DNA from: Bacteroidales bacterium
GTDB taxonomy: Bacteria > Bacteroidota > Bacteroidia > Bacteroidales > UBA932
Assembly: GCA_017446775.1 (NCBI GenBank)
Contig: JAFSQE010000022.1
Coordinates: forward strand, 186,001 to 250,000
DNA: 64,000 nucleotides
Direction: 5' to 3'
The position numbers and the translations under genes were made by a program. How positions within the stretch are numbered: position 1 is the first letter of the stretch; each line of letters starts with the position of its first letter. This document shows positions 26,044-34,465 of the stretch, one piece after another. The notes below the pieces were generated by a model, which was not told the origin of the DNA, did not search any database, and was given only the letters and a program-made list of their open reading frames with translations.

Positions 26044-26673
26044 ATGGCCGATAATTACCTTGAAAGAAGGGCTCAGGAGCTGCAGCAACGCCGGCCTGTG
26101 GTGCGCCACAGCGGCGTGTCGCTGGACACCCTGCTTAAGAAAAACCGCAGCTGGCGCGGTTTTGACCAGGGTTGCGTCGTTTCAGAAGCGCAGCTTAGGC
26201 AGATAGTGGCTGCCACTACGCTGGTAGCCTCGGGGATGAACAGGCAGCGGCTAAGGTACCGCCTTGTAACCAAAGATGATGCAGGCAAGCTGTTGCCAAA
26301 CATTACCCTTGGCGCTGCACTGCCTCAAGAACATCTGCCGCATCCTGGCAGCGAGCCGCAGGCATTCATCGTAGTGTGCGCTACCGAACCGGAAAACAAG
26401 GTTATCGACATCGACCTGGGCATCGCAGCCCAGAGTATGCTGCTCAAAGCCACCGAGATGGGGCTGGGCGGTATCTTTATCCTTAACTTCCGTGCCGAGG
26501 CCGTACGGCGGGAGCTGGAACTGCCGTCGGCGCCAATTGCCGTAATAGCCATCGGAAAACCTGCAGAGAAGATATTCCTGATACCGGCAGAGGCGGGCGC
26601 AGACCTTAACTACTACCGCCGGGACGGCATCCACTACGTCCCTAAATTACGGCTGGACGACCTGTTGATCTGA
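26044..26673 (+). CDS. Nitroreductase family protein
   Basis: A 209-residue FMN-dependent nitroreductase-like protein. The start is taken at 26044, just after the DUF4419 stop; the frame is open 17 codons further up but those codons overlap the upstream gene. KNRSWRGF near residue 36 is the family's FMN phosphate-binding motif; LGIAAQSMLLKATEMGLGG and AVIAIGKPAEK are the conserved later parts. It probably reduces a quinone, nitro or similar compound with NAD(P)H in the cytoplasm. It converges on the fucose-isomerase-like gene with only 4 bases between the stops and no clear terminator. Confidence 0.85.
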   Translation: MADNYLERRAQELQQRRPVVRHSGVSLDTLLKKNRSWRGFDQGCVVSEAQLRQIVAATTLVASGMNRQRLRYRLVTKDDAGKLLPNITLGAALPQEHLPHPGSEPQAFIVVCATEPENKVIDIDLGIAAQSMLLKATEMGLGGIFILNFRAEAVRRELELPSAPIAVIAIGKPAEKIFLIPAEAGADLNYYRRDGIHYVPKLRLDDLLI

Positions 26674-26677
26674 ACCG

Positions 26678-27856
26678 CTATCGGTAAAGGATAATATGGT
26701 TCCCGAGCCGGGATGCCATAAAGCGGTCGAATTCTGCCCGTGAAGGAAACCGGAACCGAACTTGGGTGCGGCATCGTGCCTGATAGTTGGTGTTGCAGAT
26801 TATCTCTCCCTCTGCATGGTAAACCTGCTGCAAAGTGCTGCCACCTATCTTTAGCAGTTTGCAGGGGCCTGGCTCAAGACGGCCGGCCACCCCGATTCCG
26901 ATGCCCGACTCAAAATGGCTGGGGAGGGTGTAACTTAAACACATGGAGATGGGAATGGTGCAGTGGGCGAAGTCTACGGTACACTCTGCCTCGCAGCTGG
27001 AAGAGGGGTTCGCCATGAATGCCGGATGTCCGCATAGGGCACGGGCTACAAGTAGTGTCCACAGGGAGGGAATATCCCCCTCGCAGCCAGATATAATCCC
27101 TTCGTCGCTCAGGCGGGAGAGCGCGAGGCAGCTGGTGGTATGGCAACTGCCAAGCAGGTCAAAGCACTTTATGGTGAGGGCGGTGAGCCGGTATCGACTG
27201 CAGATGGTCTTGAGTGCCCGGTACATACGCTCGGCATCAGAAAGTGCCTCGCGGCTGTATGTCGCAGCCTCTTCTGAAATCTCACCTGCGGCGGTGTTCC
27301 GGTATTCTTCTTCCACTTCGCTTATGGGAATGTCAATAAACTCGCAGCCGAAACTGGTGCATACCGCCTCGCGGTCTATACCGGAGGATATCAGCCAGGA
27401 TGATGCCCCGCCGATCAGGCCTATGCGCGACGATGCCAGCGCTTTTACGACCCGTCCGTCAGAGTATGGATCAAGGGCGGGGGTGCTGCCAGTGGCGGGA
27501 GCAATGCCGCTTGCAGGGTACGGGGCGCACTCCTCTATCGGCAGGTTCACCAGCGTATGCCTTACGCTGCGCTGCTGTAAAAACGACGCGATTTCGCGTG
27601 CCGCCGCAAAGCTGTTGTGGTAGCCGTCGGAAAGCAGCACAACCGGCTGCGGAATCTTCTCCCAGATGCGCGAGAAGAGTTCTTCTGTGCCGCCGGTAGC
27701 GATAAAGCATACAGCATCGGCCGCCACATCAAGTCCGTCGTAATAATTGATAAAGTGCAGCTCTCTGCCACCCAAATATCGCTGAATCGCGTCCATGCGC
27801 TTTTTGTCCAACAAAGAGGTGTCGTGAAGCGAAGAGGTGAAAATAATAACGTCCAT
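26678..27856 (-). CDS. L-fucose/L-arabinose isomerase-fold protein
   Basis: A 392-residue protein resembling the FucI/AraA isomerase fold as found in uncharacterised Bacteroidetes members. The N-terminal half is Rossmann-like; SRIGLIGGASSWLI starts the second domain, and TALTIKCFDLLG plus SGCEGDIPSLWT carry the acidic residues that bind the metal in fucose isomerase. Length is well below that of classical FucI (about 590), so it belongs to the short branch. It would interconvert an aldose and a ketose, substrate unknown. It is a single-gene unit transcribed away from the thiamine receptor; a -7 box lies directly before the start. Confidence 0.7.
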   Translation of the reverse strand: MDVIIFTSSLHDTSLLDKKRMDAIQRYLGGRELHFINYYDGLDVAADAVCFIATGGTEELFSRIWEKIPQPVVLLSDGYHNSFAAAREIASFLQQRSVRHTLVNLPIEECAPYPASGIAPATGSTPALDPYSDGRVVKALASSRIGLIGGASSWLISSGIDREAVCTSFGCEFIDIPISEVEEEYRNTAAGEISEEAATYSREALSDAERMYRALKTICSRYRLTALTIKCFDLLGSCHTTSCLALSRLSDEGIISGCEGDIPSLWTLLVARALCGHPAFMANPSSSCEAECTVDFAHCTIPISMCLSYTLPSHFESGIGIGVAGRLEPGPCKLLKIGGSTLQQVYHAEGEIICNTNYQARCRTQVRFRFPSRAEFDRFMASRLGNHIILYR

Positions 27857-27861
27857 AGTTA

Positions 27862-27869
27862 CAAAATTA
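27862..27869 (-). promoter_or_regulatory. -7 promoter box for the isomerase-like gene
   Basis: On the minus strand TAATTTTG matches TAnnTTTG exactly and ends 5 bases before the ATG at 27856. If used, the transcript would start at or within a few bases of the start codon (leaderless). No -33 TTTG is seen at the normal distance. Confidence 0.4.
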
Positions 27870-27881
27870 GTAAAATTCCAC

Positions 27882-27889
27882 TACATTTG
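27882..27889 (+). promoter_or_regulatory. -7 promoter box for the TPP riboswitch transcript
   Basis: TACATTTG fits the Bacteroidetes -7 consensus exactly and ends just before the riboswitch, placing the transcription start at about 27894-27896. The upstream -33 position reads TTAC, a weak match. Confidence 0.5.
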
Positions 27890-27892
27890 ACG

Positions 27893-27979
27893 CCAGAAAG
27901 GGGTGCGTCGCACACCAAAGTGCGGAGCTGAGATGATACCCTATGAACTTGATCGGGTTAGGACCCGCGTAAAGGAGAC
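27893..27979 (+). promoter_or_regulatory. TPP (THI-box) riboswitch
   Basis: The order of conserved elements is that of the thiamine pyrophosphate riboswitch: GGGTGC, then CTGAGAT at 27928-27934, ATACCC at 27936-27941, GAACTTGATC at 27945-27954 and GGGTTAGGACCC at 27955-27966. The ribosome-binding-like AAAGGAG at 27971-27977 follows immediately and could be sequestered with the closing stem when TPP binds, so control of translation is likely. It governs the TonB-dependent receptor starting at 27983. Confidence 0.93.
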
Positions 27980-27982
27980 ATT

Positions 27983-30097
27983 ATGAAAAAGCATTTGATG
28001 GCTATTGCGGCGCTTCTGCCGCTGTGCGCCGGCCTGATGGCGCAGGACTTTGACGATTCCTCAATCTATTCCGCAGACGACACCTGGCAGAGTGCGTTGG
28101 ACAGCATCGTGGTGAGCGCATCCCGCGCAACCTCTACGAGCCCTGTGGCTTACAGCGAGATGAGTCGGGAACAGATGCGGCTCAGCAACCCCGCATCCTC
28201 GTTGCCGATGATGCTGAATATGCAGCCCTCGGTCGTTACGATGGATGAGGGCGGCACCGGACTGGGATACTCCAAGATCCGTGTGCGTGGCAGCGACCCG
28301 ACCCGCATGAATATCACCCTTAACGGCATCACCTACAACGATGCCGAATCGCAGGAGGTATACTGGGTCAACCTGCCGTCGCTCTCATCTATGCTGGGTT
28401 CCGCCCAGTTGCAGCGCGGCGTGGGTTCATCTACCAACGGCGTGGGCGCCTTTGGCAGCAGCCTTAACCTGATTTCTGCCGCTGCGCATACCAGGCCCTA
28501 TCTGGAACTGGATATTGCCGGCGGCTCGTTCTTTACAGCGATGGGAGGCATCAGGGCCGGCACTGGCCTGAGTAAGCACGGCTTCAGCCTGGATGTGGGT
28601 TATAACTACAACCGCACCGAGGGATACATCCGCAACGCCTTTGCCCGTCTGCACTCCGCGAACGTGGTGGGCAGCTGGTATGGCCGGCGCAGCAGTGCAA
28701 AGCTGATATATATCCACGGCCGGCAGCGCACCGGCATCACCTGGAACGGCATCTCTTACGAGCAGCTGATGACCGACCGCCGCTACAACCCCGCGGGCGA
28801 GTACACCGGTCCCGACGGCAATCCGGCATATTACGACAACGAGACCGACAACTATATGCAGCACATAGTGCAGGGCATATACTCGCTGCGCCTTGCCGAT
28901 AACCTTTACGGCAGCGCCACCCTCAACTACACCCGCGGCGACGGGTGGTATGAGCAGTTCAAGGAGAACGCAAAGCTCAGCAAATACGGCTACGACACCG
29001 ACAAGCGGAGCAACCTGGTGCGAATGAAGCAGATGTCCAACGACTTCTATGCCGGCAGCGTCAATCTCAAATACGAGACCCCCCGCGGCCTGGCCCAGGC
29101 CGGCGTGAACTATTCCATCTATGATGGCGACCATTTTGGCACCCTCAAGTGGGTGGAGGCGATGCCGGAGGTGGATACAAAGCGCCATTATTACGACAAC
29201 AACGGCCTCAAGAAAGACCTCTCTGCCTTTGTCAAGGGCGCTCTGAATTTGATGGACGGCGGCCTTAACATTTACGGCGATGCCCAGTGGCGCCGTATCC
29301 GCTACCACATCGGCGGCTATGACGATGACTTCATCCCGCTTGATGGCGACCATCCGTACGACTTTTTCAACGGCAAGGCCGGCGCTACCTGGCAGATGAG
29401 CCGCACGAGCAATATCTACGCCTCCGCAGCCCTGGCCCACAAGGAGCCCTGCCGCACCGACATAAAGGATGCCATCACAAATGGGGGAGAGGTTCTGCCC
29501 GAGCGCCTGCTGGACTACGAGTTCGGCTACAGGTATAGCTCAAGCCGGCTAGCCCTTGCCGCTAACGTCTACCTGATGGAATACAAAGACCAGCTGGTGG
29601 CAACCGGCAAGATTACCAGCACCGGCCATATCGTAAAGGACAACATACCCGTCAGCTACCGCCGGGGCGTAGAACTCTCCGCCGGCTGGCAGGCGCTGCC
29701 GGTTCTCCGGCTCGATGCCAATTCCACATTCAGCCTCAACAAGATAGTGAACGGGGATGGCTCTCTAACCGACCTGATGCTCTCCCCCGGTTATGTGGGC
29801 GCATTCTCCGCCACCGTGAATCCTACCAGCCGCCTGACCTTAACCCTCGCGGATAAAGTGGTCGGCAGCCAGTATTTCGACAACAGTTCCAACCCGACGC
29901 ACAAACTGCCCGCCTACAATGTCTTCAACGCCTCTGTAAGCTACGATTTTGGCAAGGTTACGATATCAGCCTTCGTGAACAACCTGCTCAATGCAAAATA
30001 TGTAGCCGACGCCTGGTACGACTACGAATGGGACGAGTGCGGCTACTTCCCCGCCGCCCCTGTTAACGGTACGATTAAATTGAGCTGTACATTATAA
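27983..30097 (+). CDS. TonB-dependent outer-membrane receptor, probably thiamine
   Basis: A 704-residue receptor with signal peptide (LMAQD), a TonB-box-like segment (DSIVVSASRA), plug domain (about 40-150; IRVRGSDPTRMNITLNG, GAFGSSLNLIS) and a 22-strand-type barrel ending in an aromatic/hydrophobic residue run. It lacks the N-terminal carboxypeptidase-like domain of SusC proteins, and no SusD gene is beside it. The TPP riboswitch in its leader indicates that it imports thiamine or a thiamine derivative across the outer membrane; riboswitch-controlled receptors of this kind are known in Bacteroides. The MFS gene after it may continue the route across the inner membrane, but that gene has its own promoter box. 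Confidence 0.9.
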   Translation: MKKHLMAIAALLPLCAGLMAQDFDDSSIYSADDTWQSALDSIVVSASRATSTSPVAYSEMSREQMRLSNPASSLPMMLNMQPSVVTMDEGGTGLGYSKIRVRGSDPTRMNITLNGITYNDAESQEVYWVNLPSLSSMLGSAQLQRGVGSSTNGVGAFGSSLNLISAAAHTRPYLELDIAGGSFFTAMGGIRAGTGLSKHGFSLDVGYNYNRTEGYIRNAFARLHSANVVGSWYGRRSSAKLIYIHGRQRTGITWNGISYEQLMTDRRYNPAGEYTGPDGNPAYYDNETDNYMQHIVQGIYSLRLADNLYGSATLNYTRGDGWYEQFKENAKLSKYGYDTDKRSNLVRMKQMSNDFYAGSVNLKYETPRGLAQAGVNYSIYDGDHFGTLKWVEAMPEVDTKRHYYDNNGLKKDLSAFVKGALNLMDGGLNIYGDAQWRRIRYHIGGYDDDFIPLDGDHPYDFFNGKAGATWQMSRTSNIYASAALAHKEPCRTDIKDAITNGGEVLPERLLDYEFGYRYSSSRLALAANVYLMEYKDQLVATGKITSTGHIVKDNIPVSYRRGVELSAGWQALPVLRLDANSTFSLNKIVNGDGSLTDLMLSPGYVGAFSATVNPTSRLTLTLADKVVGSQYFDNSSNPTHKLPAYNVFNASVSYDFGKVTISAFVNNLLNAKYVADAWYDYEWDECGYFPAAPVNGTIKLSCTL

Positions 30098-30114
30098 CGG
30101 AAGTGTAATTTGAT

Positions 30115-30122
30115 TATCTTTG
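30115..30122 (+). promoter_or_regulatory. -7 promoter box before the MFS transporter
   Basis: TATCTTTG is a perfect Bacteroidetes -7 box 40 bases before the chosen ATG at 30163. No TTTG lies at the -33 position. Confidence 0.5.
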
Positions 30123-30162
30123 GAGTCTCAATACGCCTTATTTGCGTGATGTTATTCTAGAG

Positions 30163-31437
30163 ATGGAGAAAACTCAAGTAAGCCCTCAGCAAAAACCTAC
30201 CGGATACGCCTGGTTAGTTGTTGCCATCCTCTTTGTCGCTGCCGCATTGAATCAGTTGGACAGGTCAATGGTCGCCACCATGAGACTGTCCATAAGGGCG
30301 GCTATCCCTATGACGGATGCGCAGTTCGGATTGCTCTCTTCTGCCCTTTTATGGGCGTACGGATTTACCAATCCGATTGCCGGCTATCTGGCAGACCGTT
30401 TCAGCCGTGTAAAAGTTATTATCCTAAGTCTGCTTTCGTGGTCGGTCATCACCTGGCTCACCTCGCGCGTAGTAACGTACGAGCAGTTGCTGGCCTGTCG
30501 AATTGCCCTTGGCATAAGCGAGGCCTGCTATCTGCCGGCTGCGTTGGCGCTGATTATGGACTATCACAAAGGACCAACCCAATCCAGGGCGACGGGGTTC
30601 CATATGTGCGGTCTGGTGCTGGGCGCCAGCCTGGGCTTTCTTGGTTCGCACATGGCCACAACCCACAATAGCTGGAGCTACGCATTCTCCCTGTGCGGCC
30701 TGTTGGGAATAGCATATACGCTGTTCGCCTTCTTTACCCTTAAAGAGGCACCGAAAGAGCCAACGGCAGGGAAGGCAGAGGCAGAACAGAAGCCCGCAGA
30801 GGAGAAGGTGTCGTTCTGGGAAGCGTTCAGGCATCTTTTCACCAATCCATCCTTCATCTATCTCTCTATTTTCTGGGGTATTGTGGGCATCCTGGCACAG
30901 GTGGAGGGTTCGTGGCTGCCGACCTATTATCAGGAGGCATTCAACCTGCCCGAGACCAAGGCCGGCCTGCTGGCGACCCTGTTCCTGAATCCATGGCAGA
31001 TAATAGGTCTGCTGCTGGGCGGGTGGATTGCCGACCGTTGGAGCAAGAGCAACAGGTATGCCCGTATCAACATACCCATCATCGGTATCTGCATCGCCGC
31101 TCCGGCCGCGTTCTTTGCCGGTTATTCGGTTGTGCTTTGGATGGCCGTGGGCTTTATGGTGGTTTATGGCATCAGCCGTATGTTTGTGGACACCAACCTG
31201 ATGCCGATTATAGTGGCTACCACCGACAAGCGCTACCGCGCCACTGCATACGGGATGATGAACATGTTCACCACGGTAATCGGCGGTCTTGGAGTTTATG
31301 TGATAGGCATACTGCGCGACCACAATGTGGATATGCGCCTGATACTGCAGGTGGTTTCCCTCACCGCCCTTGCCAGCGTGGTATTCCTTGTCTTAATCAA
31401 ACGCAGCGTAAAAAAGATTAAAGCCCGAAGGGCGTAG
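30163..31437 (+). CDS. MFS transporter
   Basis: A 424-residue major facilitator with about 12 hydrophobic segments and a long charged loop after segment 6 (about residues 200-230). LADRFSRVKVI after segment 2 is the MFS loop signature (G-x-x-x-D-R-x-x-R type), repeated in the second half as IADRWSKSNR. The early NQLDRSMVA and RIALGISEACYLPA resemble the anion:cation symporter (ACS/hexuronate) branch. The start is set at ATG 30163; a TTG at 30142 would extend it seven codons. It could move thiamine after the riboswitch-controlled receptor, or feed the sugar catabolic operon that begins 135 bases later; context does not decide. Confidence 0.85.
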   Translation: MEKTQVSPQQKPTGYAWLVVAILFVAAALNQLDRSMVATMRLSIRAAIPMTDAQFGLLSSALLWAYGFTNPIAGYLADRFSRVKVIILSLLSWSVITWLTSRVVTYEQLLACRIALGISEACYLPAALALIMDYHKGPTQSRATGFHMCGLVLGASLGFLGSHMATTHNSWSYAFSLCGLLGIAYTLFAFFTLKEAPKEPTAGKAEAEQKPAEEKVSFWEAFRHLFTNPSFIYLSIFWGIVGILAQVEGSWLPTYYQEAFNLPETKAGLLATLFLNPWQIIGLLLGGWIADRWSKSNRYARINIPIIGICIAAPAAFFAGYSVVLWMAVGFMVVYGISRMFVDTNLMPIIVATTDKRYRATAYGMMNMFTTVIGGLGVYVIGILRDHNVDMRLILQVVSLTALASVVFLVLIKRSVKKIKARRA

Positions 31438-31440
31438 GTA

Positions 31441-31480
31441 AGTCCCTTCCCCGAGGGAAGGGATTTAGGGATGGGGATAC
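31441..31480 (+). repeat. Palindromic REP-like element
   Basis: TCCCTTCCC (31443-31451) and GGGAAGGGA (31455-31463) form a perfect 9-bp stem around a 3-base loop, followed by TTTAGGGATGGGG. It begins a few bases after the MFS stop. There is no T run, so it is not a standard terminator. The form resembles dispersed palindromes seen in Bacteroidetes genomes, but no second copy was noticed in this window. Confidence 0.5.
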
Positions 31481-31493
31481 GTTATAAGCAGAA

Positions 31494-31566
31494 TGTGCGT
31501 CAGGAAAAAGTTTCGCAAGTTGTCCTAACGCACATATAAAGTAACAAAGCAGAACTTGCGAAACTT
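31494..31566 (+). promoter_or_regulatory. Two competing inverted repeats before the aldolase gene
   Basis: Repeat 1 pairs TGTGCGTCAGGA (31494-31505) with TCCTAACGCACA (31523-31534), 11 of 12 pairs. Its loop contains AAGTTTCGCAAGTT (31508-31521), which is a perfect 14-bp complement of AACTTGCGAAACTT (31553-31566), just before the start codon. Forming one stem excludes the other, as in attenuators and riboswitch-like leaders; alternatively the arms are operator half-sites. Confidence 0.6.
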
Positions 31567-31572
31567 GTGTTT

Positions 31573-32358
31573 ATGGTAGAAAATATGCGAAAAAGCCGCG
31601 TGCTTGAAAAAATGAGAGCTGGACAGGTTGCCACCTGTTTCAAGTTGAACATGACCGGTATGGAGGTCGCGGAGATTGCCGCGCTCAGCGGTTTCGACTG
31701 CATCTGGCTGGACCGTGAACATTGCGTGAACGGCTGGCAGGACATCAAGGCGCAGATTCTGGCGTGCAAGGCCTACGGCGCCGACACTATGGTGCGCGTG
31801 TCCCGCGGCCCATACAGCAACCTCATCAAGCCCTTTGAAATGGACTCCACCGGCATCATGGTGCCGCACGTGATGAGCCTTGCAGAGGCCAGGCAGATTG
31901 TGTATTACACCAAGTTCCACCCCGTGGGAAGAAGGCCGATAGACGGCGGCAACGCAGACGGGGCATACTGCATGTTGGACGGCGCAAAGTATATGCAGCA
32001 GGCCAACGAGCAGCGCTTCACCGTGCTGCAGATAGAGGACCCCGAACCGCTGGAAGAGCTGGAAGAGATTGCAGCGCTGCCCGGATTCGACATGCTGTTC
32101 TTCGGCCCTGCCGATTTCAGCCAGGGTATAGGAGACCCGCTGAACTTCGCCAATCCGCTGCTGAAGCAAACCCGCAAGAGGGTAGCTGAACTTGCACACA
32201 AATACGGCAAGTTTGCCGGTACCACCGGCGGCGTGCAGGGTGCGCCCGAACTAATCGACATGGGCTACAACTTTATCAGCATGGGTGCCGATGTTGTCGG
32301 AGTGGGGCAGTACTGTGCACAGATCCTTGAAGACTATCATAAACTTACCGGCAGATAA
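31573..32358 (+). CDS. HpcH/HpaI family aldolase
   Basis: A protein of 261 residues from ATG 31573 (an ATG at 31585, giving 257 residues, fits the family's usual N-terminus MRKSRVLEKM better). It is a class II pyruvate/2-keto-3-deoxy-acid aldolase: FDCIWLDREH holds the catalytic His, STGIMVPHV the conserved strand, LQIEDP and FFGPADFS the metal-binding Glu and Asp. It would cleave a 2-keto-3-deoxy sugar acid to pyruvate or a related keto acid plus an aldehyde. It is the first gene of the operon up to 38410, and its last base is the first base of the nagA-like start codon. The true substrate is unknown. Confidence 0.85.
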   Translation: MVENMRKSRVLEKMRAGQVATCFKLNMTGMEVAEIAALSGFDCIWLDREHCVNGWQDIKAQILACKAYGADTMVRVSRGPYSNLIKPFEMDSTGIMVPHVMSLAEARQIVYYTKFHPVGRRPIDGGNADGAYCMLDGAKYMQQANEQRFTVLQIEDPEPLEELEEIAALPGFDMLFFGPADFSQGIGDPLNFANPLLKQTRKRVAELAHKYGKFAGTTGGVQGAPELIDMGYNFISMGADVVGVGQYCAQILEDYHKLTGR

Positions 32359-33512
32359 TGAAAGCGATAAAGGGTAATATAGTTACCGAGTCCGCTGTAA
32401 TCGACGGCTATCTTGTGCTTGACGGCGGAAGGATTGCCGATGTTACTCTGGCAAAACCGCAGTGCGGGATTGAAGACCGTTCTGGCTGCTATATCCTTCC
32501 CGGTTTCATCGACATGCACATCCACGGTGTCCACAATTTCCTGGTGGATAATGGACCCCAGGCGCTGGAAGGGATGTGCGACACGCTGCCGCGATACGGT
32601 GTCACCAGTTTTTTGCCCACCGTCTCGCCAAGCCCGATGGGCAAGGATTCGGCGTTTCTGAAAACCCTTTCTGCTACCAGGCCGGCCGGGACCAACATCC
32701 TGGGCTTTCATCTGGAAGGGCCGTTCCTGGCTCTTACCGGTGCCTTTAATAAGGATGCCATCGTTGGTGGCGGCGCCGACCGCGTGCGCGCACTAATCGA
32801 GGCGGCCAGGCCATACAAATGCATCTTCAGCATCTCCCCCGATGTGGACGGGATATTCGAGTTGATTCCGATAATGGCAGAGGGCGGTACCCCCGTGTTC
32901 ATGACCCATACGGCGGCCAATGTGCAGCAGGCGCAGAAGGCTATCGAGCTTGGCGCGCGCCACTGCACCCACTTCTACGACGTGTTCCCGTGTCCGCCTG
33001 TTTCGGAACCTGGCGTAAGGCCGTCCGGCATAGTGGAGGCGGCTCTGGCCGATGAACGTGTCAGTGTCGATTTCATCCTGGACGGCGTACACGTGGATCC
33101 GATAGCCGTTAAAATGGCCATGGCGGCCAAGAAGAGCGGTCCCGGCAAGGTGTGCCTCATCACCGATGCCAATGTCGGCGCCGGCTTTGAGCCCGGCACG
33201 TATACATTCGGCAATATGGGCGACATCTGTTTCGACTATAAGGGCGCTCCCGCCCGTAGCGTAAAGGACCATACCCTGGCCGGCAGCGGACTTACCCTGG
33301 ACCAGGCCCTGCGCAATGCGGTGGGGTTCCTGGGGCTCGATTTGGTAGAAGCCAGCAAACTGCTCAGCTACAACCCGGCAAAGGTACTGCACGAAGAGCA
33401 CCGCAAGGGCCTGCTGGCAGCGGGCTACGATGCCGATTTTGTGGTGCTGGACAAAGACCTGCAGGTACAGGCTACCTGGATAAATGGAGAAGAATATTTT
33501 AAAAACAATTAA
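32358..33512 (+). CDS. nagA: N-acetylglucosamine-6-phosphate deacetylase-like amidohydrolase
   Basis: A 384-residue NagA-like amidohydrolase, which removes acetate from an N-acetylamino sugar 6-phosphate. Key residues are visible: metal-site His54 and His56 in DMHIHG, Glu121 in HLEGPF, His185 in MTHTA, His206 in CTHFYDVF and the catalytic Asp271 in LITDAN. The segment CTHFYDVFPCPP replaces the usual HLFNAM substrate loop of NagA, which suggests a somewhat different amino sugar. The start overlaps the aldolase stop by one base. The following NagB-like gene supports amino-sugar catabolism. Confidence 0.8.
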   Translation: MKAIKGNIVTESAVIDGYLVLDGGRIADVTLAKPQCGIEDRSGCYILPGFIDMHIHGVHNFLVDNGPQALEGMCDTLPRYGVTSFLPTVSPSPMGKDSAFLKTLSATRPAGTNILGFHLEGPFLALTGAFNKDAIVGGGADRVRALIEAARPYKCIFSISPDVDGIFELIPIMAEGGTPVFMTHTAANVQQAQKAIELGARHCTHFYDVFPCPPVSEPGVRPSGIVEAALADERVSVDFILDGVHVDPIAVKMAMAAKKSGPGKVCLITDANVGAGFEPGTYTFGNMGDICFDYKGAPARSVKDHTLAGSGLTLDQALRNAVGFLGLDLVEASKLLSYNPAKVLHEEHRKGLLAAGYDADFVVLDKDLQVQATWINGEEYFKNN

Positions 33513-33523
33513 TAGATAAAGTT

Positions 33524-34462
33524 ATGTCAGAAAACAAGTTCACGTACCAGCCTTCGCTTTTCGTCCCTTTCCGTGACAAGGAAGTGATAGACCGCGTGGC
33601 GGCCATCAAGCGCGAGGATATGGAGAAACACCCCAACCCCGACTACAAGATTCGCGTGGTGCCCGATGCTTCTGTTGAGCACTATATGATTGAGGATATG
33701 GTAAGGCGCCTGAAAGAGTCGTCCGATACCGGCAAGAAGGTAGTGATGATTCTGCCCAACCCTGTGACAACCTATCGCTATGTGGCACGTATGTGCAACG
33801 CCCTTAAGATTGATTGCCACAATCTTTATGCATTCGCTATGGACGAATATGCAGATCAGGATGGCAATATCGCTCCGGAAGACTGGGAGTGCGGCTTTAC
33901 CTATGCCATGCTGCATAACTTCTATTATGAGCTGGACGAGAAACTGCGTCCCGAACGCAGCCATTTCACCGGCTTCACCAACAAGAACATCAACGACTAC
34001 AGCAAGATGATTGAGGATATGGGCGGTGCCGACATAGTGTATGCAGGCCCCGGCTGGACCGGCCATCTGGCATTCATAGAGCCCGACGCACCCGAGTTCC
34101 AGGGCGACCTTGAGGAGTGGAAGCAGATGGGGGCGCGCGTATGCACCCTGAGCCCTTTCACCCTGGCTCAGAACTCGCTGCACGGCGCATTCGGCCTTAG
34201 CGGCAACCTGGCCGCAGTGCCGCCTAAAGCTGCTACCATCGGTCCGCGCGACGTGATTGCGGCAAAATATCGCAACGACACCCACGCCATCACCATCCAC
34301 GGCACCAGCTCTGCATGGCAGCGCTTCACTACCCGTCTGGTGCTGCACGGTCCCGTGAGCCCGCGCATCCCGGAGAGCATAATGCAGACTCTCCCCACCT
34401 CGGTATACGTATCCGAGACCATCGCAAAGAACATAGAACCTGATTGGGTTAACGAATATTAG
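33524..34462 (+). CDS. Glucosamine-6-phosphate deaminase-like protein with altered active site
   Basis: A 312-residue NagB-family protein. NagB converts glucosamine 6-phosphate to fructose 6-phosphate and ammonia. The MDEY motif (Asp107) and GHLAFIEP (His181, Glu186) align with the catalytic His and Glu of Escherichia coli NagB, but the Asp that normally stands two residues before the His is Thr179 (GWTGH instead of NDGH). The family's allosteric Lys/Thr phosphate region is not recognisable by eye. It may therefore act on a different amino sugar phosphate, or only isomerise. It lies between NagA-like and ceramidase-like genes, 11 and 3 bases away. Confidence 0.75.
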   Translation: MSENKFTYQPSLFVPFRDKEVIDRVAAIKREDMEKHPNPDYKIRVVPDASVEHYMIEDMVRRLKESSDTGKKVVMILPNPVTTYRYVARMCNALKIDCHNLYAFAMDEYADQDGNIAPEDWECGFTYAMLHNFYYELDEKLRPERSHFTGFTNKNINDYSKMIEDMGGADIVYAGPGWTGHLAFIEPDAPEFQGDLEEWKQMGARVCTLSPFTLAQNSLHGAFGLSGNLAAVPPKAATIGPRDVIAAKYRNDTHAITIHGTSSAWQRFTTRLVLHGPVSPRIPESIMQTLPTSVYVSETIAKNIEPDWVNEY

Positions 34463-34465
34463 GAT

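Noticed and set aside
27983-30097. A SusC protein of a polysaccharide utilisation locus
   Set aside because: The receptor lacks the N-terminal carboxypeptidase-like domain, is only 704 residues, has no SusD partner, and carries a TPP riboswitch.
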